Part shown: piece after piece, positions 44,399 to 53,542 of the stretch
How the letters are laid out: every line of letters begins with the position of its first letter
How positions within the stretch are numbered: the first letter of the stretch is position 1
NCBI GenBank assembly: GCA_003202005.1
Contig: QJJF01000001.1
Location: forward strand, 279,099 to 343,098
DNA: 64,000 bases
Reading direction: 5' to 3'
Origin: Williamsia faeni
Lineage (GTDB): Bacteria > Actinomycetota > Actinomycetes > Mycobacteriales > Mycobacteriaceae
Position numbers and translations under genes: made by a program
The notes under the pieces: model-generated
Told to the model about the DNA's origin: nothing
Database searches by the model: none
What the model saw: the letters and a program-made list of their open reading frames with translations, nothing else

Positions 44399-46344
44399 CC
44401 AGTTACTCGCCGTGCCATCCCCTTGATCCGTTGCGCGAAGACGAGTTCCGGGCCACTGTTGCTCTGTTGCAACGTGATCAGGGGGTCGGCGAGGGCTGGC
44501 GGTTCGCGTCGATCGAATTGCTCGAACCCAGCAAGGCTGCGCTCGCCGGTGTTGCCGCGCCCGCGCGGAAGGCCATCGTCACGTGCCTGGACAGCAGTCG
44601 CAACGCCACCTACAAGGCGGTTGTCTCCCTGACCGACGACACCGTCGAGTCGTTCACCCACATCCCGGGTGTCCAGCCCAACTTCACCGTCGACGAGTTC
44701 GAGGAATGTGATGAGGTTCTGCGCAAACACCCCGATGTGATTGCGGCACTGGCGAGTCGCGGTATCACCGACCTCGACCTGGTGTTCATGGACACCTGGA
44801 CGTACGGCGATGCGGTGGCTCCGGAAAAGTACCGGGACCGCCGGATCGGGTGGTCCGACACCTGGGTCAAGAGCGAAGCCGGCGCCAACCCCTATGCGCA
44901 TCCGGTCAGCGGACTTCATTGCGTCATCGATCTGAACACGATGGAACTCCTCGAGATCGAGGACACCGGCGGCGTCGAGCCACCGGAGGTGATGGGTGAA
45001 TACGTTCCGGCCCGCATCCCGGAACGCTTGCGCGCCAAGTCAACACGCGAACCGCTCAAGCCACTCGAGATCACCCAGCCCGAAGGCCCGTCGTTCACCC
45101 TCGAGGGCAACCTGATCAGGTGGCAGAACTGGTCGCTGCGGGTCGGATTCAACCACCGCGAAGGCATGACACTGCACACCGTCGGCTACGACGACGGTGG
45201 TCGGTTGCGGTCGGTGGCGCATCGGCTCTCCTTCGCAGAGATGATGGTCCCCTACCGGGACCCATCCGAAGACCACTACCGCAGAACAGCATTCGACATC
45301 GGCGAGTGGGGTCTGGGTTTCATGACCACGTCACTCGAACTCGGTTGCGACTGCCTCGGCGAGATCCGGTACCTCGACGCCGTCCTGCACAACAGCAAGG
45401 GCGAGCCCTACACCATCAAGAACGCCATCTGCATCCATGAAGAAGACAATGCCGTGCTCTGGAAGCACGTCGACCATGACGCGGGCGCCGAGGTCCGGCG
45501 GATGCGCCGGCTCACGGTCTCGTTCCATGTCACCGTGGCGAACTACGAATACCTGATCTATTGGCGGTTTTACCAGGACGGCAACATCGAATGCGAGGTC
45601 CGCGCCACCGGAATCATGGTGACCACACCGATCGCGGCCGGCGCAGCCCACCCCAACGGCACCCTCGTCGACGAGCGGACATACGCGCCGTACCACCAGC
45701 ACTTCCTCACCGCCCGACTCGACCTCGACGTGGACGGGACCGAAAACACGGTCTACGCCAGCGAAACCGAGGTCGAGCCGATGGGCCCGGGCAACGCCTA
45801 CGGCCTCTCGCTGGTCCAGCGCAACACGCCACTGCGCACGGAAGAAGAAGGCAAGCAGGACATGAACTGGGCGACGCAGCGCGCCTGGAAGGTGGTGAAC
45901 ACCAACACGACCAACGGGTTGGGAACCCATCCGTCGTACAAACTCGTTCCCGGCGGCGCCATCCCGGCGATGTTCGATCCGGCGTCCCCGATCTTCCAGC
46001 GCGCGCAGGTGATCGGGCATACCGTGTGGGTGACGCCCAACCATCCCGACGAGCGCTGGCCGGCAGGCGAGTTCGTGAACCAGTCGGCCACGGACACCGG
46101 GCTCGGCGAATGGACCAAGGCCAACCGCAGCATCGACAACACCGACGTTGTGCTCTGGTACACCTTCGGTGTCCACCACATCACCCGGCCGGAGGACTGG
46201 CCGATCATGCCGGCCGATACGGTGTCGTTCTGGCTCAAACCTTTTGGCTTCTTCGACCGCAATCCGTCGCTGGACGTCGAACCCAGCCCGAACTCGCACT
46301 GCTCAACCGAATCCGCAGGAGGACCTTGCAATGACCACCCCTGA
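44395..46344 (+). CDS. Copper/topaquinone amine oxidase
   Basis: 649 residues from GTG 44395 with GGGGAGG upstream. The cofactor Tyr lies in VTVANYEYLIYW (consensus T-x-x-N-Y-D/E-Y), where the first Tyr becomes topaquinone. The copper-binding HxH is in YHQHFLTARLDLDVDG and the third His in the VHHITRPEDWPIMP segment. The base Asp is in the VFMDTWTYGDA/YLDAVLHN region. It oxidises primary amines, here most likely putrescine, to aldehyde, ammonia and H2O2. No signal peptide, so it is cytoplasmic as in other actinobacteria. Overlaps the next start by 14 nt. Confidence 0.93.
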   Translation: MTSYSPCHPLDPLREDEFRATVALLQRDQGVGEGWRFASIELLEPSKAALAGVAAPARKAIVTCLDSSRNATYKAVVSLTDDTVESFTHIPGVQPNFTVDEFEECDEVLRKHPDVIAALASRGITDLDLVFMDTWTYGDAVAPEKYRDRRIGWSDTWVKSEAGANPYAHPVSGLHCVIDLNTMELLEIEDTGGVEPPEVMGEYVPARIPERLRAKSTREPLKPLEITQPEGPSFTLEGNLIRWQNWSLRVGFNHREGMTLHTVGYDDGGRLRSVAHRLSFAEMMVPYRDPSEDHYRRTAFDIGEWGLGFMTTSLELGCDCLGEIRYLDAVLHNSKGEPYTIKNAICIHEEDNAVLWKHVDHDAGAEVRRMRRLTVSFHVTVANYEYLIYWRFYQDGNIECEVRATGIMVTTPIAAGAAHPNGTLVDERTYAPYHQHFLTARLDLDVDGTENTVYASETEVEPMGPGNAYGLSLVQRNTPLRTEEEGKQDMNWATQRAWKVVNTNTTNGLGTHPSYKLVPGGAIPAMFDPASPIFQRAQVIGHTVWVTPNHPDERWPAGEFVNQSATDTGLGEWTKANRSIDNTDVVLWYTFGVHHITRPEDWPIMPADTVSFWLKPFGFFDRNPSLDVEPSPNSHCSTESAGGPCNDHP

Positions 46345-47803
46345 TCCCATCGCCGAGTACCGCGACCTGTTGGGCACAGTTCCGAATGGGCTGTGGATCA
46401 ACGGCAAGTCCGTCAACTCGTCGAACAACGACACCTTCTCCGTCGACGACCCGGCCACCGGCACCTCGCTGCTGCAGATCGCAGACGCGACGCCACAGGA
46501 CGCGAAAACCGCGTTGGAGAGCGCACTCTCGGTTGCCGACGAGTGGGCCCAGACCGCGCCGCGGGTCCGCTCTGAGATCCTGCGATCGACCTTCGAGTTG
46601 ATCCGCGAGAACGCCGATGACATGGCGATGATCATGACGCTGGAAATGGGTAAGGCCCTGCCCGACTCGAAGGCCGAGATCAATTACGGCGGTGAGTTCC
46701 TACGCTGGTTCGCCGAAGAGGCGGTCCGGATCGCCGGACGGTTCACCCAGTCCCCGGCCGGCACCGGCAACATCCTCGTCAAGCACGCCCCCGTCGGTGT
46801 CGCCCTGGCGATCACACCGTGGAACTTCCCGCTGGCCATGGGAACCCGCAAGATCGGCCCGGCGCTCGCGGCCGGGTGCACGATGCTGGTCAAGCCCGCG
46901 AAAGAAACACCGCTCACGATGCTGTACCTCGCGAAGCTGCTCAGCGAGGCCGGGTTGCCCGACGGGGTCCTCGCGGTGTTGCCGACCAGCAAGGCCACGG
47001 ACGTCACCGAACCACTGATTGCCGACCCACGGGTCCGCAAGATCAGCTTCACCGGTTCGACCCCGGTCGGGCGCACCCTGCTCGGTGATGCCGCCGAAAA
47101 CGTCCAGCGGACCTCCATGGAACTCGGCGGCAACGCTCCGTTCCTGGTCTTCGCCGACGCCAACATCGACCTTGCGGTCGAAGGCGCGTTTGCCGCCAAG
47201 ACCCGCAACGGCGGCGAGGCCTGCACCGCCGCCAATCGCTTTCTCGTACACGAGGATATCGCCGAGGACTTCACCGTCGCATTGACGGAGAAGATGAAGG
47301 CCATGGTGCTCGGCCCGGGCTACGACCCGAAGACGACACTTGGTCCGATGGTCAACAGCAAACAGCAGCAGTCGATCGCCACTGCGGTCGCCGATGCGGT
47401 CGCGGGCGGTGCCAGGGTTAGGCTGGGCGCCGATCCATCTGACGATGCCGGCTGCTACTACCCGGCCACCGTGCTCGACCGGGTTGCCGCCGATGCCGAA
47501 ATCGCCAAGAACGAGATCTTCGGACCCGTCGCCGTGATCAGCACCTTCACCACCGAGGCCGAGGCCATCGACGCCGCCAATGCCACCGAATTCGGTTTGG
47601 CTGCTTACCTTTACACCACGGACCTCGACCGCGCGCTGCGGGTGGCCGACAAGATCGAGTCCGGCATGGTCGGTATCAATCGGGGTGTCATCTCCGATGT
47701 CGCCGCGCCGTTCGGTGGCGTCAAACAGTCCGGGATCGGACGCGAGGGCGGTTCCGAAGGTATATACGAGTACCTGACCACCAAGTACATAGCGCTGACC
47801 TAG
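46331..47803 (+). CDS. gabD: Succinate-semialdehyde dehydrogenase
   Basis: 490 residues, GGAGGA before ATG 46331, which lies within the end of the amine oxidase gene. Aldehyde dehydrogenase with ITPWNFPLAMGTRKIGPALAAG, base Glu in MELGGNAPFLVF and catalytic Cys in RNGGEACTAANRF, the form of NAD-dependent GabD. It finishes the route by making succinate. Palindrome A4 starts two bases after the stop and separates it from the deiminase gene. Confidence 0.93.
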   Translation: MTTPDPIAEYRDLLGTVPNGLWINGKSVNSSNNDTFSVDDPATGTSLLQIADATPQDAKTALESALSVADEWAQTAPRVRSEILRSTFELIRENADDMAMIMTLEMGKALPDSKAEINYGGEFLRWFAEEAVRIAGRFTQSPAGTGNILVKHAPVGVALAITPWNFPLAMGTRKIGPALAAGCTMLVKPAKETPLTMLYLAKLLSEAGLPDGVLAVLPTSKATDVTEPLIADPRVRKISFTGSTPVGRTLLGDAAENVQRTSMELGGNAPFLVFADANIDLAVEGAFAAKTRNGGEACTAANRFLVHEDIAEDFTVALTEKMKAMVLGPGYDPKTTLGPMVNSKQQQSIATAVADAVAGGARVRLGADPSDDAGCYYPATVLDRVAADAEIAKNEIFGPVAVISTFTTEAEAIDAANATEFGLAAYLYTTDLDRALRVADKIESGMVGINRGVISDVAAPFGGVKQSGIGREGGSEGIYEYLTTKYIALT

Positions 47804-47804
47804 A

Positions 47805-47871
47805 CCCGATGGTGTGCCCTTCTGGCGGTGCCCACCTGCGCAAATGGTCGCCACAACGGCACATCATCGGG
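47805..47871. repeat. Palindromic repeat family A, copy 4 (67 nt)
   Basis: Same 19-29-19 layout; orientation as copy 1. One substitution in the left arm (CCCGATGGTGTGCC). It lies two bases after the gabD stop and 14 nt before the deiminase start, far from any DUF559 gene. Confidence 0.9.
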
Positions 47872-47885
47872 GGCGAGGAGCACCT

Positions 47886-48899
47886 ATGAGCAGCTGGCGG
47901 ATGCCCGCGGAAAGCGCTGCGCAGGAAAAGGTCTGGATGGCGTTCCCTGTCGACGGTTACTCGCTGGGCGACACTGCGGCGGAACGGGACGAGGCCCGCA
48001 GCACCTGGGCCGCCGTTGCCCATGCCATCGCGGAGTTCGAACCGGTCACGATGATCGTCGATCCCGGTGAGATCGGTCCCGCCCGGGAGTACCTCTCGTC
48101 CAGGATCGCGATCGTCGAGGCGCCACTGAACGACGCCTGGGCCCGCGACATCGGGCCGACGTTCGTCCTGGACGGCGACGGCAATCTCGGAGCGGTCGAC
48201 TGGGTGTTCAACGGCTGGGGTGCGGCGCAGTGGGCCCGCTGGGACAAAGACCAGCACATCGGAAAGCTCATCGCGGAGTTGTCGGGCGCCGAACTCATCG
48301 ATTCGCCGATGATCAATGAGGGTGGCGGCATCCAGGTCGACGGGGCCGGGTCGGTCCTGGTGACCGAATCCGTGCAACTCGGCGACGGCCGCAACAGCAC
48401 CTGGACCAAAGCGGATGTCGAGGCCGAGCTCGCCCGGACCATCGGGGCCGACCGGTCGATCTGGTTGCCCTACGGCCTGACTCGCGACAACGAGAAGTTC
48501 GGCACCCGCGGTCACGTCGACATCGTGGCCGCGATGCCGTCGCCGGGCGTGGTGCTGGTGCACGATCAGCGGAACCCGGACCACCCCGACTTCGACGTCA
48601 GCAAGCAGATCAAAGCCACCATCGCCGCCGCCGAACCCGACTGGGAGATCATCGGCGTGCCGGCGCCCACCGTGCTGACCGACGACGAGGGACCCGTCGA
48701 CTACAGCTACATCAACCACCTGGTCGTCAACGGCGGCATCATCGCCTGCAGCTTCGGAGATCCCCACGATCAGCAGGCAGCCGCCATCCTCGCCGAGGTC
48801 TACCCCGGCCGGACCGTGGTCACCATCGATGCCCGCCCGCTCTTCGAACGCGGCGGCGGAATCCACTGCATCACCCAGAATCAACCCGCCTCCCGATAG
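47886..48899 (+). CDS. aguA: Agmatine deiminase family protein
   Basis: 337 residues from ATG 47886 (GAGGAG upstream). Porphyromonas-type peptidyl-arginine deiminase fold: substrate Asp/Arg in NDAWARDIGPTFV, His in GTRGHVDIVAAMPS and catalytic Cys in GGGIHCITQNQP near the C-terminus. It hydrolyses agmatine to N-carbamoylputrescine. This would feed the putrescine route encoded just upstream, but no N-carbamoylputrescine amidohydrolase is in the window. Palindrome C1 starts at the base after the stop. Confidence 0.9.
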   Translation: MSSWRMPAESAAQEKVWMAFPVDGYSLGDTAAERDEARSTWAAVAHAIAEFEPVTMIVDPGEIGPAREYLSSRIAIVEAPLNDAWARDIGPTFVLDGDGNLGAVDWVFNGWGAAQWARWDKDQHIGKLIAELSGAELIDSPMINEGGGIQVDGAGSVLVTESVQLGDGRNSTWTKADVEAELARTIGADRSIWLPYGLTRDNEKFGTRGHVDIVAAMPSPGVVLVHDQRNPDHPDFDVSKQIKATIAAAEPDWEIIGVPAPTVLTDDEGPVDYSYINHLVVNGGIIACSFGDPHDQQAAAILAEVYPGRTVVTIDARPLFERGGGIHCITQNQPASR

Positions 48900-48950
48900 T
48901 GGTGGGTTCGGGTGAGGCCGACCTGGGAGTTTGCTCACCAAGACCCACCA
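48900..48950. repeat. Palindromic repeat family C, copy 1 (51 nt)
   Basis: 11-nt arms (TGGTGGGTTCG / AAGACCCACCA) around a 29-nt core at 48911-48939, sharing GACCTGG and TTTGCTC with family A cores. It begins directly after the deiminase stop; 88 nt remain before the permease. Confidence 0.85.
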
Positions 48951-49038
48951 CCTTCCGACAGATCGAACGTTGACGTCCCCAAGTCAGCGGACGGAATGTC
49001 AGTTGCAGCATGGCAACGGCACAGGAGACTGTTACGCA

Positions 49039-50454
49039 ATGACATCCACGACTCCCCGCACTACTCCGGAACCGGAGACTGCATCGGGCACCTACGGCGA
49101 CAAGGTTCTCGCAGTGGAACCGGGCGGCAACGAGTTCATCCCACTCGATGCCCGCCACGGAAAACCCCGAGGCCTGTTCTGGACCTGGACCGCCCCCAAC
49201 CTCGAATTCGCGACCATCTTCCTGGGGATCCTGGCGGTGCTCTACTTCGGTCTGAGCTTCTGGCAGGCCATCGCCGCGATGGCCCTGGGAAACCTGCTCG
49301 GCGCCGCGGCCCACTTCGTGTTGTCGGCGCGGGGTCCGCTGCACGGTGTTCCGCAAATGGTGCTCGGCCGGCTGGGTTTCGGGTACCGCGGCAACATCGT
49401 GCCGGCCACGTTCATGGCGGTGATGTGCGGTGTCGGCTGGTTTGCCACCAACAGTGTCAGCGGTGCTCTGGCGCTGAACACCCTGATCGGTGTGCCGTCG
49501 GTGATCGCGCTGCTCATCATCGTTCTCCTCCAGACAGGCTTCGCGTTCTTCGGCCACAACCTGGTCCAGAGTTTCGAGCGGGCCGTGGCACCGGTCCTCG
49601 CGGTCATCTTCGTGGTCGGCGGCATCTTCATCTTCAGCAAGGCTGATCTCGGGATGGCCTCGCTGGACGAGGGCGGGGGTTCCGTCGGCGGGTTCTTGCT
49701 GACGGTTGGTGCGGCCTTCGGATACACCGCGGGCTGGACGCCGTACGCCGCCGACTTCACGCGCTATCTCCCCGCGAACGTCTCGAAGTTCCAGACCGGA
49801 CTGTTCGCCTCCGGTGGGTTGTTCATCTCCACCACCGCCCTGATGGCCATCGGTGCGGCATCGGTCACCATCGGGTTCGACGCCGATCTCAACTACACCG
49901 ACGCGTTCACCTCGTCGATGCCCTCGGTCGTGGCCGACCTGACGTTGCTGGCGATCGCTGTCGGTGCCGTGGCCGCCAACGCGATCAACCTCTATTCGGG
50001 CGCCATGGCCTTTGTGACCATGGGATTCAAGTTCTCGGTCGGCCTCCAGCGGGCTCTGGTCACCGCAGTGTTCGGTGTGGTCGGATTCCTGGTGGCGTGG
50101 TGGGCGCTGGCTGATGCAGCCACGAACTACGAGACGTTCCTGCTGATCGTGGCCTACTGGATCGGTCCGTGGTTGGGCATCATGTTCGCCGACCAGCTGT
50201 TGCGCCGCGACCGACCGATCGCCGGATTCCTCTACAACACCGGCTATTCCAACTGGGGCGGGCTCGTGACCTTCCTGGTCGCGCTGGTCACGTCGGTGCT
50301 GCTGTTCGGCAACCAGGAACGATGGGTCGGCTACGTTGCCGAATCTGTGCCCCAGTTGGGTGACATCGCTTTCTTCGTGGGCTTCGTGATCGCTTTCGTC
50401 GGCTATATCCTGTTGTGCAGCAAGAAGATCAGCAAGGACTACCAGAGCGTCTGA
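49039..50454 (+). CDS. codB: NCS1-family nucleobase (cytosine/purine) permease
   Basis: 471 residues from ATG 49039. Twelve membrane segments. NCS1 marks: the cytoplasmic N-terminus PLDARHGKPRGLFWTWTAPNLEFATIFLG, the GVPQMVLGRLGFGYRGN loop, GWTPYAADFTRYLP in helix 6 and AANAINLYSGAMAF in helix 8. The neighbouring cytosine deaminase points to cytosine or a related pyrimidine as substrate. The stop touches the stop of the convergent PucR gene with no bases between. Confidence 0.87.
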   Translation: MTSTTPRTTPEPETASGTYGDKVLAVEPGGNEFIPLDARHGKPRGLFWTWTAPNLEFATIFLGILAVLYFGLSFWQAIAAMALGNLLGAAAHFVLSARGPLHGVPQMVLGRLGFGYRGNIVPATFMAVMCGVGWFATNSVSGALALNTLIGVPSVIALLIIVLLQTGFAFFGHNLVQSFERAVAPVLAVIFVVGGIFIFSKADLGMASLDEGGGSVGGFLLTVGAAFGYTAGWTPYAADFTRYLPANVSKFQTGLFASGGLFISTTALMAIGAASVTIGFDADLNYTDAFTSSMPSVVADLTLLAIAVGAVAANAINLYSGAMAFVTMGFKFSVGLQRALVTAVFGVVGFLVAWWALADAATNYETFLLIVAYWIGPWLGIMFADQLLRRDRPIAGFLYNTGYSNWGGLVTFLVALVTSVLLFGNQERWVGYVAESVPQLGDIAFFVGFVIAFVGYILLCSKKISKDYQSV

Positions 50455-51984
50455 TCAACCAGCGCTACGACGGCCCTGTGCGCGATGTGCGCACAGGGCC
50501 ATCAGCAATCCCGGATAGGTCTGTGGCGCGGTGAAGTCGAATCCGATCAGCCCGCGGATACGGTCGAGGCGCTGATACAGACTCTGCCGCCCCAGATTCA
50601 AAGCCGCCGCTGAACGGGTTGCACTGCAACCATTTCGAAGGTGAACTTCCAGCGTGTGCGTCAACTCGGAGCCGTGCTCGTTGTCCCAGGCGATCACCGG
50701 GCCGATCGCGGCGGCGGCCAACTCCGACCGCACCGCGTCCGGCAGGGTCTCCACCGCCAGATCGGCAGCCAGTGCCCGTACCGAGGTCACCGCATCCGCA
50801 TGATTACCAGATCGCCGATCGGCCACTGCCAACGACAATGCGTGACGGACCCGAACCAGCCCCGCAGAGAGCTCGTGCGCATCGAGGCGACACGGATCCC
50901 CCACCACCACAGTCGCTTCCCCGGATCCGCTGGCATAGGCGGCCACGATCTCGGTGACAGCATCAACATCGGGCCTCGACGGAGCGATGAGTGCGTACGA
51001 GGTCGCGTGAACCTGGGCATGCATCGATTGTGCCGAAATACGTTTGGCCGCAGATGCACTGAGCTGTGACGCCATCCGCGGTATCGGTACGTCCACCGCG
51101 ACCGGCACGAGCAGCGCCGTCTTCGACGGCCGAAACCCGGCGGCCCCCAACCTCATCACCAGATCCGACCGGCGATCGATGCGGGCGTCGAGGAGATCCG
51201 AGACCAACGACGACGCGGCCCGATGCGGGAGACCACTGAGCTCCCGCGACAACGAGAGCGTCACCCCCAGCGGTCCGGCCCCGACCTCGAGCATGCCGAC
51301 CAGCGCCGCGGGGTCCAGCGGAGACCCCGGCCCGGCCACCAGCGTCGCGACGAGCTCACCCCGCATCCCCACCGGTACCGCGGCCACCTGCGCGTCCACT
51401 GCCTGCCACGCCGAATGGTCGTCGTCGACACCCTCGGCGGCCATCAATGCGTTGCCGCTCCCGAGGAGTACCAGCGGGCAATCAACCGCGGCGGCAAGGC
51501 GTTTCAGTATCGAAGGTGCACCATTGCCGGCGGCCATCTCCGCGTGCAGTGCCGCGCTCAGATCACTTCGTCGACGCAGCAGTTCCACTTCGCCCGACAC
51601 CAGATCGGTGTTGGCCGAGCGGCACAGGTCGATGAACGGGACCACCGTGCGCAGCGCGATGAGCGGAAAGTGCACCGCCGAGGCCTCTCGCACCATCTCG
51701 TCAGGCATCTCGTCAAAGGTCCGGCCCATCTCGATGGCCACCCCGGCGACGTTGCGCTGCGCGAGTTCGCGGATGTAATGCCGCCGCGTCCCGGCATCGA
51801 CCCCGGCCAGTCCGAGGCCGGTGGTCAACAACAGCTCACCACCGGACAACAGTGGGCCGATCTCGAAGATCTCACTCGAATGCACCCAGCGGACCTCGTT
51901 GTCGAGCCCGTCATAACCGCTCAGAACCTGCGGATCGGCCGACACGAGGTGTTGTTCGAGGACGTCGCGCAACGTCAGCACCAT
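50455..51984 (-). CDS. PucR-family transcriptional regulator of the cytosine cluster
   Basis: 509 residues from ATG 51984, chosen because AAGGGG lies six bases upstream. N-terminal PucR domain (about 5-125, VHSSEIFEIGPLLSGGELLLTTGLGL), a central region, and the C-terminal HTH (LEVHLRNGCSATRSAAALNLGRQSLYQRLDRIRGLIG). It lies between the permease and the divergent deaminase and probably responds to a pyrimidine or its breakdown product. It is distinct from the regulator at 39933. Confidence 0.88.
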   Translation of the reverse strand: MVLTLRDVLEQHLVSADPQVLSGYDGLDNEVRWVHSSEIFEIGPLLSGGELLLTTGLGLAGVDAGTRRHYIRELAQRNVAGVAIEMGRTFDEMPDEMVREASAVHFPLIALRTVVPFIDLCRSANTDLVSGEVELLRRRSDLSAALHAEMAAGNGAPSILKRLAAAVDCPLVLLGSGNALMAAEGVDDDHSAWQAVDAQVAAVPVGMRGELVATLVAGPGSPLDPAALVGMLEVGAGPLGVTLSLSRELSGLPHRAASSLVSDLLDARIDRRSDLVMRLGAAGFRPSKTALLVPVAVDVPIPRMASQLSASAAKRISAQSMHAQVHATSYALIAPSRPDVDAVTEIVAAYASGSGEATVVVGDPCRLDAHELSAGLVRVRHALSLAVADRRSGNHADAVTSVRALAADLAVETLPDAVRSELAAAAIGPVIAWDNEHGSELTHTLEVHLRNGCSATRSAAALNLGRQSLYQRLDRIRGLIGFDFTAPQTYPGLLMALCAHRAQGRRSAG

Positions 51985-52100
51985 CGTGTCCCCTTCCGGA
52001 ATCAACTGTCAGCGACCAGACGAAATGCACGTCGCTCAGCAATGCTGCTGCGACACTATGTCAGTTGCTGCGGCACCGCTTCCCAGGCACCGTTACTGGC

Positions 52101-52568
52101 ATGACGGCATCCATCGATGTTTCCCCGACCACCTTGCTCGAGATCGCATACGCCGAGGCCAGGGCCGGCCTGGCCGAGGGCGGGATTCCGATCGGCGCGG
52201 CGTTGTTCGCGGCCGACGGAACGCTGCTCGGACGCGGCCACAACCGGCGGGTCCAGAACGACGATCCCTGCGTCCACGGCGAGACCGACGCGTTTCGCAA
52301 CGCCGGACGGCAGACCGACTACCGGTCGACGATCATGGTCACCACCCTGTCACCCTGCTGGTACTGCTGCGGCCTGATCCGTCAGTTCAACATCGGTGCC
52401 GTCATCATCGGTGAGAACACCACCTTCCACGGCGGCGAGGACTGGCTCATCGAGAACGGCGTCTCGGTGACCGTTCTCGACGATCCACGATGTGTGTCCA
52501 TGATGACCGAGTTCATCGACCGCAATCCGCTGCTGTGGAATGAGGACATCGGGGTGGTGGAGTCGTGA
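52101..52568 (+). CDS. Cytosine deaminase, yeast (Fcy1) type
   Basis: 155 residues from ATG 52101. Zinc-dependent deaminase fold: His and catalytic Glu in CVHGETDAFRNAG and the two Cys ligands in TTLSPCWYCCGLI. The order of blocks (CVHGE, TTLSPC, IIGENTTF, a WL.ENG strand, VTVLDDPRCVSMMTEFIDRNPLLWNEDIG) follows yeast Fcy1 to its C-terminus. This type is unrelated to E. coli CodA. It converts cytosine to uracil; the permease nearby supplies cytosine. Overlaps the oxygenase gene by four bases. Confidence 0.9.
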   Translation: MTASIDVSPTTLLEIAYAEARAGLAEGGIPIGAALFAADGTLLGRGHNRRVQNDDPCVHGETDAFRNAGRQTDYRSTIMVTTLSPCWYCCGLIRQFNIGAVIIGENTTFHGGEDWLIENGVSVTVLDDPRCVSMMTEFIDRNPLLWNEDIGVVES

Positions 52569-53542
52569 GTGGTCCCATTCTGACGGTGGACATCTCGCAG
52601 TGGCGGACCGGCGGCGAGGCCGCGAGCGCACTCTGTGCGGCTGTGGACAAGAGCCTGCAGCAGGCCGGATTCCTCTTGGTCACCGGGCACGGCATCGACC
52701 CGGAACTCCCCGCGTCGCTGCGGGCGGTCGCACGCGAATTCTTCGCGCTGCCAACCGAAGTGAAGGAAAAGTATGCCGTGGCCGTCGGTGGCCGCGGGTG
52801 GATCGGTCCGGGCATGGAGGCCAACGGATACGCCGAAGGCACCGAGACGCCGCCTGACCTGAAGGAGACCTACAACTGTGGCGCGCAGACTCCGGTAGGT
52901 GACCGGGACGTCGACGCCCTATGGTTCCCGCCAGACGTTTGGCCCGCCGAAGTCCCGCGCCTGCATGAGTTGTTCGTCGAGTACTGCCGTCAGATGAAAG
53001 CCCTCTCGGATGACCTGCTGGATCTGATGGCCGCGTCACTGGGCCTGACCGGTGAGGCCAATCCTTTTCTCGGCCTGACCGATCGCGCGACGTGGACCTC
53101 GAACATCAACCACTATCCCGCGATCACCGAAACCGGTCCCATCGAGGATGGTCAGTACCGCATCGGACCACACACCGACTTCGGCACGGTGACCGTACTC
53201 GACCGTGAGCCGGGTGCCGGCGGCCTGCAGGTCTACAGCAGCCAGGGCGGATGGGCCGACGCTCCCTACGATCCGACCGCCCTGACGATCAACATCGGAG
53301 ATCTCCTGGAGTATTGGACCGGGGGTCGCTGGCCCGCCGGACGCCACCGCGTCCTGCCGCCACAGGTCGATGCCCCCGATGAGGATCTTGTCTCGCTGAT
53401 CTTCTTCTATGAGGCCAATCACGATGCCGTGGTGACACCCCTCGAACAACCGATCGGCACGGAATCCGGGCGATCGCCGGTGATCTCGGGCGATTTCATT
53501 CTCGAGCGCCTGGACGCCATCACGGTTGCACCCACTCCATGA
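52565..53542 (+). CDS. Isopenicillin-N-synthase-family Fe(II) oxygenase
   Basis: 325 residues, GTG start overlapping the deaminase stop. N-terminal DIOX_N-like part (LTVDISQWRTG ... GFLLVTGHGID). The double-stranded beta-helix has the iron ligands in IGPHTDFGTVTVL and the distal His in AGRHRVLPP. The Arg of the RxS motif that usually binds the 2-oxoglutarate or substrate carboxylate appears replaced: the segment reads DLVSLIFFYEAN. Translational coupling to a cytosine deaminase suggests a pyrimidine substrate, as in thymine-7-hydroxylase, which is in the same family; this is inference. Confidence 0.78.
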   Translation: MSGPILTVDISQWRTGGEAASALCAAVDKSLQQAGFLLVTGHGIDPELPASLRAVAREFFALPTEVKEKYAVAVGGRGWIGPGMEANGYAEGTETPPDLKETYNCGAQTPVGDRDVDALWFPPDVWPAEVPRLHELFVEYCRQMKALSDDLLDLMAASLGLTGEANPFLGLTDRATWTSNINHYPAITETGPIEDGQYRIGPHTDFGTVTVLDREPGAGGLQVYSSQGGWADAPYDPTALTINIGDLLEYWTGGRWPAGRHRVLPPQVDAPDEDLVSLIFFYEANHDAVVTPLEQPIGTESGRSPVISGDFILERLDAITVAPTP

